Assembly: GCA_019914995.1 (NCBI GenBank)
Contig: CM034130.1
Coordinates: 3,472,001 to 3,536,000 of the forward strand
Source: Acanthochlamys bracteata
Taxonomy: Eukaryota; Streptophyta; Magnoliopsida; Pandanales; Velloziaceae
Direction: 5' to 3'
DNA length: 64,000 bases
A program made the position numbers and the translations under genes. This document shows positions 1 to 13,800 of the stretch, piece after piece. Every line of letters starts with the position of its first letter. Positions within the stretch are counted from its first letter, which is position 1. Under the pieces are notes generated by a model. The model ran no database searches. It worked only from the letters and a program-made list of their open reading frames with translations, and was not told the DNA's origin.

Positions 1-2604
1 GCCAATTGAATCGGCTTGCCATTCATTTGGCTAAGGACAAAATTCTATCCAGAGATCTAAACTTGCTGTTTGCATGAGCATCCTTGCCAAACTTAAGGAG
101 TCCCAAAGCACAATGTATATACATATGCCAAATGTTCACATAGCTGCTTCATACATTTACCAGTAAAATTCTGTAGTTCCTTAGCTCTCTGTGAGAAGAA
201 ACAAAGAGAAGTATGCAACTCTCTCAAATCTCTTAGATAAGTTACAACATGAAAGCTTCCACTATTGAAGCCTTTTCCTCATACTTACAAGCTATACATC
301 AGATGCATTAGAGAGAGACATGTTCAAATAAAACAGGAAGAGTTAACTACAGCCCTTGTACATGTAGAAAACATATACATTATCCCCTCTTCACCCAACG
401 AGTATCATTTCAAAAGTATTTAGCATCAAATCATATTGTCAATATGTGATTCAAGAAACTGATTCCTTAACTTCCAGCAGTCAAACAGAATTCGGATTAA
501 CCCCAGAATGTGGCACATTAGATAAAAGTATAACTTGACCTGACTAGCTTTACTAGCATCACATGTGCGACATGGCTTCTAGCACTTGCTGTAAGTTTTA
601 AAATTTTAAAAGGGAAAGGTGCCAATTCAGCCAACCACAAGGAGTAACTTAAACACTATAATCCATAAAATTTACAGGAAAATCATAAATGTGAAGTGAT
701 TCACTAAACTCAAGTCAGATATCCGAGAAACTGAGTAAAGTACAGTTATAAGCCTTGTCAAACTGGTTAACTCTGTTAGGTACCAAGTAGCCCCATGCAA
801 TGAAGGTATTCCATCAAAAGTTTGTGTCTACAAACAAATATGTTCTCATGACTGACTATTAAATGTATTAACCAAATGCCGTGGATGTTCCTTCAGCATT
901 GCAATTTCTTCTCTTAATTCCTAAGCAGGTGAATATATTCCTAAGCGTTGCAATTCTTTCAGCTTGACCCTGTCATCCATGTATTTGTAGTATGACCACT
1001 TCGCATACTACAAGCACTACCAGTTAATAAACTGATGATGGTTACAACAATTCACTTTCGATTCTATAAGTAGATAGCGTATCACCCAAATTCCATTTTC
1101 ACTTCCCCCATTTTGGAGGGTAAAAAAGTGGGGTCTTCTTGATCGGCAGTATGTTCCAAGTTATCCTTCTCCCTTGTCACACTGCATCTTTACTGAACCA
1201 GGTTTGTCTACCAACCTCAGAACTGTTTCAGGTATATTATATCTCCAACATAAGGCCGAACCCTCACCCCTCCTGGCCTATCCTGCTCCCATATTTCCAC
1301 CTGACATCTGCTCTAAGTCTTTGATATTTTACGCCTGTCCACTCGCTCCTTATCCATCATCATCTCAGATAATTGATATTCAGCATACAAGTAATAGTGG
1401 ATATCACAACGAAATGGATATAGACCTTTAAGGGACTTTCAGAGATTAAAAAAAACAAAGGAAAAACAGGCAAGAATACAAGCTCCTGGAACAGAATCTA
1501 TATAAGACAATGCACAGCCAAGAAAAAAGCATGGGACCTATAGCAATGATTTTTGATTTCTCAAGAATGACATAATGTACTAAATGATACATATGGTAAA
1601 GTTTTGAGGACTCCTGCTTGACAGAAAGATAACAGCAAACAAACAAGCACGTGATGTGTAGCACGGATTCCAGTTTAGACTTCTCAAGCCAAATTAACTA
1701 TGGTACATTATTGATATAATAGACTAGACATAAGGATGACCTACAAAAATGTTAATTGCTTATCTAGCAGCAATCACGCTCTTGTTACTTTCACGGCTGC
1801 AGCAACAACAGTACAGTCCAAAACAACTTCGAGAGTGAGCTCCATGTGGACGTTAAGTAAGCATAGAGAAATTCACGATAAAAATTCTCCCACATTGTGA
1901 AAGTTACACGTGCATAAAACTAAAGAAACCATCAATATTGACTTGTACTCTTAAAAAGAGTGAATTAAAGAACTATTGAATATGCAGATTCAATTGAAAG
2001 CAATATGAATAGAAAGCAATTCTTCCATCAATATGTCACATTGCATATGTAAACTTACATTAGACCGTGTTTCATTCTCAAACATCAACTACCAGTATTC
2101 TACCATTAGCAGGCAAAACAATATGAAAGCAATGCTTCTTTTCACTTTTACTGCTTTCTACAATCAATAGAAATATTCTGCTTCCTAATAGGTAGCTAAA
2201 ATGCCAACATCTACCAAAACATGGTTCAACCAGAACCACTTAGCAGTTGCAAGATCCAAGTTATGACATGTTGTATGATTTCTGATCTTCATTCATCCAC
2301 ACTACTAACTACTAATAGAATTTTCACTAGCAGCAACAAAATACCAGAGAGCCAATTCTTGAAACTATCACTGCATTCGAATGTTCTACTCTACTTTCTA
2401 TGGGATGGGAAACAATCAATACCCAATTTTCTCCCACTAAAAATGCAGCCATAAGTTATTGTGTTCCGATGCAGCAGCAAAAAACAGGAAAGATAAAATC
2501 ATTAACCAATCTAGCAATCTCCTAATCCATTTTACAGAATCATCTTGCAAATACTAGTAAAACAGTGTAAGATACAAATGTTGAGAAGGAGTAAAGCATA
2601 TCAC
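1..2604. other. Non-coding stretch left of the CDKA exons; probable long intron
   Basis: No exon with recognisable protein similarity is visible on either strand. I searched the minus strand for the next CDKA exon (the block that normally follows NIVR and begins LQDVVHSEKR) and did not find it. The stretch could therefore be one long CDKA intron running off the left edge, or unrelated DNA beyond a truncated gene. A block at about 1081-1430 is less AT-rich than its surroundings but gives no protein I recognise in any frame. The short open frames here look like chance. Confidence 0.4.
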
Positions 2605-2903
2605 CTCACAATGTTTCCATGTTGCATCTCTTTGAGCAGAGAGAACTCTCTGATTGCAGTGCTCGGCACACCTTCATCCTCCTGCTCCAGCCGGATTTTC
2701 TTAAGCGCAATTGTTTTATTTGTAACCTTATCCCTCCTTTATACACTACACCATACGTACCTTCCCCAATCTTCTCCACCTTCTCGTACTACAAAACCAA
2801 AAGCAAATCCTCATTACACACCAAAACAACCCGATCACAAATGAAACAGTAAAAACTCGAGCAAAACAAACTAATCAATCACAGGATTGCACACCTGGTC
2901 CAT
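2605..2903 (-). CDS. CDKA: A-type cyclin-dependent kinase (CDKA/cdc2), first two coding exons only, frameshifted
   Basis: Cell-cycle serine/threonine kinase that pairs with cyclins at G1/S and G2/M. Coding exon 1 (2895-2903) encodes Met-Asp-Gln and ends at a GT donor. Exon 2 (2605-2788) follows an AG acceptor, encodes [17 protein letters not shown], and after one frame change TIALKKIR and [18 protein letters not shown] ending NIVR. The glycine loop with Thr14/Tyr15, the ATP-binding Lys and the PSTAIRE helix are all present. The tiny MDQ exon is the known plant CDKA layout. Between VVY and RDKV there are five bases where six are expected, so a single base appears missing. Ile after PSTAIRE is replaced by Phe. 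The catalytic loop, T-loop and C-lobe exons are not in the window. It could be a decayed copy, or a real gene with a sequencing error. Family assignment is certain; functional state is not. Confidence 0.75.
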
Positions 2904-4557
2904 TATACCGACATGTAAAAACAAAATCCTCCAAAGCAGTCGAAACGAATCTGTACACATTACATGAACTGATAAAATAAAGAACCAACGCAAAACCATT
3001 CGATTAACAAATATTAGTACAGAAGTAGCTTTCCTGTAGAAAAATCAGAAATAACCGGAAAAAGTTTCACCAAAAAAAGGAATTGAAATACCGTTTGATG
3101 ATCAATTGCTTATGCGATACGGTGATCGATAACAGATCGAACGATCAAATCATAGTACGCTTGATGTTATCGACTAAATCGAAATCAAAGTAAAGAGAGA
3201 GCACGAACCCGTAATGAGAGACAGCGAGTGAGAGCTTGGGGGGTTTACATAAAGAGACTTAAAGAGAGAAGGCGTGAAATATGGCGCGCGCGAGAATAGA
3301 GAGGCAGCGGGGTTTGAGACACTTCAGTGAAGTCTGGTCGCTGTCGTACGACGGGATCTCGTTCAAGTTCGTTATTTGTTAGACAATTCATGCTCCGAAG
3401 CAAGCAGCGTCCGAATAAGTTCCGATTCAGACATGTCAACGCATATGTTTGCCGTCATTACTTTTCGAAGTTCTTTTATCTTATCAAAAGAGGTTTAGTT
3501 TTCTAAATTTTTTTTTCTTAGAAGGTTAGTTTTTAATTCTTAAGCATACATTTATTATATTTTTCACATTTCTTTTTAAGAAAAAAAAAATTCACATTTG
3601 TAATTTAATTTTTTTGGATAAACATGACTAAATTATTTTTTATTCTCAAGTAAAGTATAAAAAACAACACAAAAACTAAAATAAAAAGTTATATTGATAA
3701 CATTAACTAGACCTTAGTTTGTAAACACAATTTATAAATACAATATGGCTAATAATGTATATAAGTTAAATCGATAATGTATAAATTTAACTTCTGCTAG
3801 TTTTCTTTGCGAAGGTCTTCATGTAGAAAAACTTTATCCAGTTAAAAATATCAATAATAAATGTTTTTCCGAAGGTGTGACGATAGTGAGGATTATGATT
3901 CTACTAACATTGTTGCCTAATATGGACATGTTTGGGATCGCTAAACAAGTAGAAAAAGAATTTTAGATGTTTTAAAAAATTTTATAGATTTTGAAAAAAA
4001 AATTATCCGTATGATTATTCTATGATATAATTTATTTATATTTTATAAATTTTATTTTAAAATACTATGCATGATTTTTTTAAAATTGAAAAGAAATTTT
4101 TAGAGTTAAAAAGCAACCCCAAGATACTGCAATTCTTTATAGAAAACGCTAGTAAATAGCTACAAGTTTAATGCTGAAAATATTGATTCTCAAATTGTTG
4201 CAACTTTACTGATTACTGCAAGTATTGTAGAAATACTATACCTTACAATTGATATTTGTACAAAGAAAAAGCAAAAAAAGACAAAAAAAATTAAACAATA
4301 ATAACTACACTCTCGTCTATAGATTGCGCAAGGACTTGATTCTTATCAAGAAATAAGTAATCCAAAAGTGAATTTTTAAGAAGATAGTTTCTAAAAAATA
4401 AATTATTAAAAGTGAAATTTAAAAAATTATAAAAGTAAATACAAAAATTTAACCGAAACTCACTGTTGGCAAGAGAAATAAATTACGGATAAAGTAAAAT
4501 ACGTCCTAAATAAAACCACATTACACGTTTAGTTTGACTCCGTATTATGTTTCTTTC
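2904..4557. other. CDKA leader/promoter side and AT-rich gap before the transporter
   Basis: About 2904-3440 should be the leader and promoter of the minus-strand CDKA gene; it holds an untranslated GA-rich tract near 3190-3270 and a short alternating GC run near 3281-3292. From 3450 to about 4540 the DNA is very AT-rich with homopolymer runs. A degenerate AT-rich segment around 3930-4130 resembles the MITE family found elsewhere in the window, but I could not define its ends. The end of this stretch should hold the 3' UTR of the transporter gene. No gene seen. Confidence 0.4.
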
Positions 4558-7375
4558 TCATACCAGCTGCCTATTTTCTTCGTCGTCTTCCTTTAGTCCA
4601 TCAACTGAGTGCTGTTTTACATGTTTAGTTTCGTTTACTCTGCAGGAATTCGGGTCCTTGTACTCTGGTAGTAGCTTCAAAGTAATTCCCATGCCTATTA
4701 GTAGAAGCCCAGTCCCATGCTGCTCCGTCAAGGGTTTAGTGAATATCAGATATGACAGTAGAAGTGTTACGGCCTTTCTTGCAGTTGTTACCTATATAAT
4801 GCAAATCATCAAAAGTCACTACAGTATTTTGGAATTTGTTTGTAATGAAAGAAAAAAAAACCAATACAAAAAAGCGTTAAAATGTAAAGTTTACATATAT
4901 GTACCATGGCTGTGGTTGCTGCCCCAAAAAGTGCTATGAGAGATAACACAGAGATCTGGCCAACAAAGGTAGCTACTGCTTCAAAGACCAGGACGGCGTA
5001 GACGTAAAGATGCTGCATTAACGGACAGTAAAATAATTAATATATAATGTGTAGACATTTTCTTTCTAGATCAAACAGATGATGCAATCATGTATAGAAT
5101 CAATAAACTGAAAACTACATGAGAGGACTTTGACTTGTTCACTTGCTTAAACTCTCATGGCATCCACATTGGTTGAGTAGTCATTGTACGAATTCAGCAT
5201 ATGTTGCTGTCAAGTTAAATATATACGAGTACATGTAAATTACTTATATGTATTTTTTAGGAAAATCAAAGAAAGAATATGTGCTGATACATAAGGAGAA
5301 GGTCTGACCTAGTTAAATTGATTTTCAAAATTTTTGTAGGAGGTAATGTCTTCATACAATTAAAAAGGTTCAACATGTTACTTGTAAACTACAGCCTGCT
5401 GAATGATGAATATTAGTGAACATCCTTTGAATTGGACAATACATAAGCTAATAGAAGTTCCCTGCAACAAGATAAGCATGCAATAAACAGAACATCTTAG
5501 TCGGGTTCTTACCTGGGAGCAGGAAGTCCAAGCTCTGAAGAGCTCGCCTGTTAAAATCATAGGAACAACCAAGAAAGGCAGGCCCACAATGGTAGAGCAA
5601 AAGAGCATCTCCATCTAGAACAAGCAAGGGTCAATAAGAAACAATTACCTATGAGAACTTTGCTGATAAATCACACAGGAGATTTCTTGTCACCTGTGTG
5701 GTGGCTGGGTTCATAGTAAAAATGGCTTCTTGTAGATTACCAAGGAACGCATCCATGACTAGTGCGCCACTCACCATTATCACTCCAATTATGCTAAAAT
5801 TAGGCGATGTCTGTGCATCTGCCATTGTGAAAATGATAAGACCCACAACTAGAAGCACTGCAGAGATATATTCTTGGAGAGGATACTTTCTTCGAAGGCC
5901 AGGTATAAAAGCCCCCATTATCATCACCGGCAATACCTATGTTTCACATACATACATAGCCCAATGCATAGAAATATAAGATGAAAGAGCTATATTTCTT
6001 TAAGAAATAAGCAAATCAATCATCTTAAGTCCAGAAGACAAGAAACGTAACAAGGGAGATATCTAAAACTCATCATCCCATTCCAAAACTGTAAGCTTTG
6101 TCTTAACATTCTAAAGATAACATGTTTTTGTCAACAAAGGATTACTCTGCTATAAAGGGTCAGTTAGGTTCATGTTACATGATAGTTATTACATTGGACA
6201 GAATGCTCCTTGAATTCTGAGCTCGGGACGAGTTATGTAAAGCACTCATAAAAGAAAGGTCAATTTTTTGGTAATCACAAATATCCATAGACGCTAAAAT
6301 ATGCAGAAATTAAAAACTAATGCTGATGAATTACAAGTTATATTTACCTTGGTGGATTTGAACATGATTTGTGCTGGATAGTTGAGGAATGCAAGTGAAC
6401 TTTTAGTCAGGCCATGAGAGCCCATCAGTACTGCAGAAAGTTTGACATAAGTCTTCCATGGATTCACCATCTGTTTTGTTGTGAAGCCTTGCAACCGAAT
6501 AAGCCCCAGATAAACAAAGGCTTGAACAAATGTGAAGTACCAACCATAGCTGCAATAAACATGCCAAGAAACACTTCAATTCAGTAAACGCTGCTTTGAA
6601 TATAACCATAGCTATAAGAAAATCTCGGCAAGGAGAACAGAGAGGTAAAAGAAAACCTGAATTGAAGCCGATTGTAGACATATTCCTGTACCGGATGGTA
6701 AAAACAGTATACATTAGGTAGAGCATAACAGACGCATGATTAAATTTTCAAACCAGGAACTGGAGAATTGACCCAAGAGAACAATACACACAAAAAGAAT
6801 GTTGGTGCAGGTAGAATTGAAAAGAAATACACAAAAAACCAACATGAACAGGTAAACTGCAGAACAAAAATCAAGAGAGTTCACAAGAGTCTAGAATTAT
6901 ACATGCATGAATATTGTTGCAAAAGAACAAGAAAAAGCTCATGATATAGAGAGAAAATAATCAGCAAGAGAATCAATTCAATATCGATCATGGTTATCTT
7001 CGTGATTCATGAATATGAACTGACCATACATGAACAGATAAATTGCAGAACAAAAATCTTGGAAATTCAGAAAACAGAAATCAAGAAACTTCACAACAGT
7101 CCAGGATTATACGTGCACGAGTGTTTCATGCAGTAAAGAGAATGAACAGAGAGAAAATAAACACCAATTAACACAATAAATATGATGTTTTTTGTTATCA
7201 TAAGTGGGAAAAAAAAAAAAAAAAACAGGGAATGAAATTGATCAATTACCTCACAAATACCATTGACCAGGTACCCAAAGAAGAACCCAGAAGAACAAAT
7301 GAGAAATTGTTGCCACTTTGGCCTGTCACTGAGAGACACACCAAACAAAGACCTCACTTGTTCTTCCCCCTTCAT
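4558..7375 (-). CDS. UTR2: UDP-galactose/UDP-glucose transporter (UTR2-like, SLC35B family)
   Basis: Multi-pass Golgi/ER nucleotide-sugar antiporter that imports UDP-sugars for glycan synthesis. Seven exons on the minus strand, all GT-AG: 7250-7375, 6657-6685, 6348-6549, 5694-5936, 5513-5614, 4905-5012, 4558-4791. They join without a phase error into 347 residues, the usual length. The start [15 protein letters not shown] is conserved in the family. Further landmarks are [20 protein letters not shown] (membrane helix 1), [37 protein letters not shown] (loop), [27 protein letters not shown] and [18 protein letters not shown] near the C terminus. The tail is acidic and polar ([11 protein letters not shown]). 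The 29-nt exon 2, encoding EYVYNRLQF, is easily missed by gene finders. A GA microsatellite directly precedes the start codon. Substrate specificity (UDP-Gal, UDP-Glc or both) cannot be read from sequence. Intact and likely functional. Confidence 0.93.
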
Positions 7376-7393
7376 CTCTCTCTCTCTCTCTCT
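7376..7393. repeat. (CT/GA)n microsatellite in the transporter 5' UTR
   Basis: Eighteen bases of alternating C and T on the plus strand, which read as GA repeats ending immediately before the ATG of the transporter mRNA. GA/CT tracts in plant leaders are often GAGA-type regulatory elements; here the position is seen and the role is inferred. Confidence 0.85.
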
Positions 7394-8850
7394 TGATGTA
7401 TTTCTCAGTGAAGAAGAATTAATTAATCAAACTAACAAGAGAGAGAACTGAAGGAAAGAATAACACGCACGGGATGGGTCAGTTCAGAGCGAAATATATA
7501 AACACAAGAATGAAAGAAAAGGAAATTTAACAGATTGCTGTAGGTATATTCTAATCGTTAAGAAGGGAAGCAAAGTGAAATCTTTTCTTTTTCACTTTTT
7601 CTATTTTTTTTCTTTTTCTGCGCTAAACACAAGACATGTTCTGTTTTTTTCTTTCTTTCAACTAATAATTCAGAGTTACTCCTTTTTTATTTGGAAGAAA
7701 AGGGTAATGAATTCCATGCTATGGCCGCTTGCTCTCTGTTTTGTTGTTCTGGTTTCTATATAAACAAAAAGGTCAGGAGAGAATTTGGAACGGGAAGAAG
7801 CAGAGAAGATACTGGTCGTTGATGGCGTGGTTTGAACAACCACACGGGAGTGGAAAGAGCAAAAATTGTGTTTTAACTCAGAGATAAACTCACTTCAAAA
7901 TTAAATTAAAATTAAAATTTAAATTAAAATAGTTAATAAAAATAAATATATATTAATTTTATATTAATAATAAGTTTTAAATTTTAAAAATAATGAAAAT
8001 TATTTATTTATTTATATTAAAAATAAATTTTAAAAATAAAATTTGACTAGTAGATAAAGGCGCCAAAAATGTCACTACATTGGAATCGATTCGTATCAAT
8101 TCCCGTTTCCCATAAGATTTACCTATACAACTACAGCGAGCTTCTGCTGGAAAAAAGTTCATTTAGAAGGGAAACGATATTTAATTAAACACCGTCTCTC
8201 GATTCCCTAAAGCTACAAGGAATTTATTGATTGCATGCAACAGTCAAGAGTCAACTGAACCTCTAATTAACCTACAAATGTTCTACACCGAGTGCGTTTA
8301 TGATTCCATTCTTTCAAAATTAATTTTTAATTTATATTTTTCTATATTTTTTATAAATATTTAAAATTTTACTTAAAATTTAGAAAATATAAAAAAATTT
8401 ATATAATAAATTTTTTATTTACTATTTATTATTTTTTAAAATAAAAATAAAATATATATTTAAAAAAATATATTTCAAAATTACTTTCAAATGATTCGGT
8501 ATTGAGCTAACTACAATTGTTATCCACTTGATGCTACTACCATTTGTGGTCGACTACATTTGCAGAACTCAATCACCAAAGTTAAATTTGTTGGACAAAT
8601 TTAAAGCATTTTTTAGAAAATACAATATCAGAACATTCATTAAATAAATTATTTAAAGAATCTAATCCATACTTTAAAAACATTATAATTATGAACCTTT
8701 TTTTATTTTATTTTATTCAAATGAATGAATTTAACTTATTCTTATATCCAACACATTTAAATATAAAATAAACTGATAATTGAAAAAATGCAGAGTGATA
8801 TATAACAGTCCGGTGTTCCACGGTTTACATTTTGCGAGAAATTATTGTAA

Positions 8851-9099
8851 GACCGCCGTTTGGTAGCGAGTTTTCGAAAAATAATTTTTAATTTTTTTAT
8901 TCACATTTTTATATAATTTGTATAATATTTAATAAAATTTATATAAAATTTTAAAATATATAAAAATATGTATATTATACAATTTTAATAGTATTTGTTT
9001 TATTGCTATTTTTAGATAAAAAATATTATTTTTTTAAAATTGAATAAAAATTATTTTTGATTAAAAAAAAATATTCTTATAAGTACTTCAAATATCCAC
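8851..9099. mobile_element. Tourist/Harbinger-like MITE, TAA target duplication
   Basis: About 249 bp, extremely AT-rich. TAA flanks both sides (8848-8850 and 9100-9102). The ends read gaccgccgtttgg on the left and the inverse of gtggatatttg on the right, an imperfect terminal inverted repeat. The 3-bp TAA/TTA duplication is the signature of PIF/Harbinger elements. Related copies share the interior pattern of A/T runs. Confidence 0.6.
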
Positions 9100-10728
9100 T
9101 AAATAATAGAACTTTTAGGTTTCTAGTTATGTAAATTTGTGAAACATTTATTTAGTAGAGTTTTGAAAGCACTTATAAAATAAATTTTTTTAAAATAAAA
9201 AAATTAAAGAATAAATAATAATAAAATTTTACTATATAAGTTTTAAATTTTTAAAAAATTATAAAATTTTATTAAAAGAATAGAATAAAAAAGAGAATGA
9301 AAAATTGTTTGACGTCACTGCCAAATCAGTGCGTTAAGCAGTTCAATAATGCAAGGATCGATAGCGACTGAGCTGCTTCTTGAAATCGGAAATTTACGAG
9401 TTAAGTGGAAGGTAATCCGTCCATCTCTATCTGGTTAATTAATTGTTCCTAGTAAATTATTACTAGTCCAAGTCATCTAACTTATTGTAGTGATTAATGA
9501 TCATTTATATATTGAATATGTAATATTTTCAATCACTGACATTCATCAAATAGAAAAATCTAACAAATTTATTTTAATTTTTGGTATCATTTGACAATTG
9601 GCGAACTTGTAGTTCATCCAAAAATATCTCTCTCATTCGACAGCACTGTTTCTAGAAGTTCGTAACTGTTGACGAAGACAAGGATGGTGTATGGAATGAT
9701 TATGATACTAACAATAGCAGCCTCCCACATGGGAGAGAACTTGCCATATTTTAGTGATCCAACAATTTTAATCCAGTTCTCTACAATATAAACGTATTAA
9801 CAAAAAATTAGTTTTCTTATACGGAGCTATTGAAATAGCTAAAAGAAATAGAAAAAAAATTTTGTATTTTTGTATATACAATTCTCTCATATTTTCCATT
9901 TTTTTGAAAAATTGTGTTAAAAATTATTGGTTAAAAAAACGTTTATAAGGGAAGCGAAAAAAATATACATGTTATTACTCATATACTTATAAAATTGTTG
10001 ATAATAATGATATTTTTTTATATAAATATATTTTTATCTCTTTTTTCTTTTTTTATATATACAAAAAAGATATATATTTTTGCGCACCTTTTTAATTTAA
10101 TTGTCAAATTAATTTTTATAATTTAATCAAATGATGATATACACAGATAACAAATGAATTTATTTATAAGAATAATAATAAAATTATCATTATTCGATAC
10201 GTTTGATTGAACGCTAAATTATAGTAGTGCAAGAGTGTGGCATCTAGAAAAGGAGGAGATTTTGGGAACGTGATAAAAATAGTTTGGAATCTAAAACTTT
10301 TGTTTATGATATTGTGACGGAGGTGTTAGTTTTAATTACCTAGGAGCGTAGAAAATACGTCGCTGCGTTTGGTTCCGAGCAGCGTAACCCTCCAGCAACT
10401 TCTGCCTCTTATTTTCTAAGCGCATCCCTCTGCAAAGTCTTCACACGCAAGTTCACCATTAACAAACTGCCACGCCTTTAACTATTGCAATGTTGATGGA
10501 ATTTCATTGGTTAAATATATGCACCGTGTTTTATGTTATGAATTGATGGAGAGATTTTCTAGAGTAGCCAGTAGTGTGATGATAAATGTAAGAAATGTCA
10601 AACGCCGTTATAGGTGAAGTAAATAAATGATGAGTTTGTTGAGATAGGAAATTTCGAACGGGTTGTTTCATTCGATCAGTGATAAAAAATGGTTGCCTGC
10701 TGGCTGGCTGGCTGGCTTCGCAAAGTTA

Positions 10729-10892
10729 GAGGCTGTGTTTGACTTTTTATTTCAAAAAAATAAGTTCTAAATTTTTATTTATATTTTTTAATATATATTT
10801 TATAATATTTAAAAGATTTATTTAAAATTTAAAAAATATAAAATATTTTACTTAATAAAATTTTTTATTTAAAAGTACTTCTAAATATCTCC
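10729..10892. mobile_element. Tourist-like MITE copy, shorter
   Basis: Begins after TTA at 10726-10728 with gaggctgtgtttg and ends in an inverse of ggagatatttag. The interior matches the AT-rich core of the other copies. The right flank is not a clean TTA/TAA, so the boundary is approximate. Confidence 0.45.
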
Positions 10893-13800
10893 AAAAGCAG
10901 CACTAAATTTTATTTTATTTCACAACATTCAGTAATTACTTTTATAATATTATAATTTTAAAAAAATTTATATTATAAAATTTAATTATTATTTATTTTA
11001 TAAAATTATTTTGTATTTTGAAAAAACTATTTTATAAATACTCTAAAACACCACCACGGTGAGTTCAGAGGTGGTGTTTGCATTATTTTTCAATTATTTT
11101 TATTCTAATTTATTTCATATTATTTAATAATATTTTGTAATATTACAAAAAAAAAAATTTATTTTAAAAATATTTAAAATATTTTATTTCATAAATTATT
11201 ATTATTATTATTTATTGTTATTATATTTTAGTAAAAACATTAAAGCTTTTTCTAAATAATCTTCGATCTAGAAAATTTATTAGCACTTCTATACATCTTC
11301 TAAAAATACAAAGTGAATTTTATAAAAATAAACTTTTTAAGATTAGATTAAAAGTAAGTATTATTTTCATATTTTAATTTTATTTAAAGATAAATTAGAA
11401 GTGAAAAACAAATTTTTTAAAGTTAAAATAATGAATTACTGAATAATAGAATAAAGTTAGAGTTTTTAAAAAAGAATAACTGAAATATACAGAAATTTTT
11501 GAAATTTAAATTTGACGAAAAATTTTGAGTATGATGTGTTCTAATTCTGTATCGTATAATCCATAATCAATTTACAAAAATATATTAAAAACATTATGAA
11601 AGTTTAAGAATATGTGATGAAAGGTCAAATATATTTTTAAATGACATGAAATCTTTAAAGTCGTTTTTATAATTGAAGTATATACATTGAGCCTCTTTAA
11701 ATTATTTCAAATCATGAAATATCATTTGCAGATGTGCTAATGTTTAGGGTGTATTTATCTATAAAACTTAATTTTTGAAAGTGAGTTTTATAAATTAATT
11801 TTTTTAAAACTAAAATTAAAATGTGACTTTAATTTGTATATTTAATTATAGTTACAAATCAGATTAGAAGTGAAATATTTACTTTATTTTAAATTTTTTA
11901 ATTTTGAAATTGAAATTTCTAAAAAAATGAATTAGTATTTAATTTCTTTTAAAAATAAAATTTTTTGCTGAAAAAAGTGAGTTTAATCTTTAGTTAACCA
12001 TTTATGGAATATTTAAAAATGTTTATAAAATAGAATTTTTATAAAATAAAATATTTATATTTTTTAAAAATAAGTTTTATTTTTTTAATTTTTAAAAATT
12101 TAGATAAATTTTATAAATATTTATAAATATATATTTAAAAATTAAAAATTAAAAATTATTTCTGATAAGCTGAACCAGACTGTTTTTTAATTAGTTTAGA
12201 TGGTCTCGCCAATGTTCACTCAAACATACGATAGTAATTACATATTATTTTGTTATTTAACATATTTGTATATTTCGTAGTCGCTAAAATAATAGATAAG
12301 TTGAGTTATGCAAATACGTTTACTTTTACTTATGCTTCTTTACTTAGTAACTAACGATGATTCTATTAACTTTTTACTGTTACAAAACAAACAATAATAG
12401 GGCGATAAAAGATTCTATCAAAGATCTATTTTAAAAAAGAAAGTACTTTAGTGAAGAATCATTATATATTTAGTTTACTATAAACTTTTAGGAAAATAGA
12501 TTTTTAGATAAATATTACATCCATTTTAAAAAAATTATTAGGATAAATGTTGAAAGTTTAGATATTCCAAATTAATTTTAATTGATAGATTGAATTAGAT
12601 CTAACTAAAATTTGGTTTAGTGTTATTTAGATGTTTTTAGATTTCAATTTTAAGGTCGTAGATAACTCATTATTGGATTTGGATGTCCCCGATATTCCAA
12701 TTTGAAAAATTAATCGCACACATATGGTGCTGTTCTTGTGAAGAACATTAAATATGCAAGTTCGAACAGAGATAAACATACCACCCCACGGGTTGACATG
12801 TTCGGCCCGTGGATAATAATAGAGTCGGACCGATCCTATTTTATCCAAGACAGTATTTATAAAAATATATTACAATAGATGACATGTTGATCGATTAATG
12901 AAGATTAATTGCTTATCAATATTAATAATTGATCAAGTTAATTTTTAATAAAATTTTATTTTTAATAATAAAAAAATATTATTTTATTTTTATTTTAATA
13001 ATATTTTAAATTTAATTTAAAATTATTATTATTTATTTATTATAATATAAAAATAAAATAAATAAATAGGTAGAATCAGATTATAAAAAATATAATCCTT
13101 TTAAATCGGGTCGGTTCAACCGGCCTGCTCATTTGCTTCGATCTGTTTATAGTTTTATCTCTAAATAATACCGTAAATCTTTTTGTTTGTTAAATTTCTT
13201 CCATATAAGTTGCTTTTCTTAAAATTTAAAAATGAAAAGAAAATTTGATCTAGTGGTTAACTATTGTGATTAATCATAATTTTTGAGTTTGCAATATATA
13301 TCTAGTGTTATTATAATTGAAATATATGATCCATTTTAGAAGATTCTTTTCTTGTAAGGCTGAACTTAGCAATTTTCTAAACATCCGAAATTTTCAGTTG
13401 AAAAAACTGTCAGGTCAGAAAGATAGTTAGAAATTTAGTATTAGTCAAAAGATAATTAGAAATCATAACATGGTCTTCGACAAGTTCAACACAAACGATT
13501 TGGTCATAGAAAAATTGGAGGTTGTTTAAAATAAAAAAAATTTTAAAATCAATTTGAAATTTTATTAGAAATGAGTTAGTGTTTCTTTAGCTTAAATATA
13601 AAAATTATATAAATAAAATTCAATAACATATAATTTATAATATAATTTAATATTGTAGATGATTTTTTAAAAATAAAAAATTATAATGGAGATATAAAAA
13701 CATCCCATCCACAATTCAAAAGCAAAACTTAAGGCTAATATATCAGTACAAATGTCTCGCATAATTCTTTCGAGTGATAAACACACATAAATATGTTTTT

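Noticed and set aside
1081-1430. GC-richer patch that might be a transposon or exon remnant
   Set aside because: No frame on either strand gives a family I recognise, and no terminal repeats were found.
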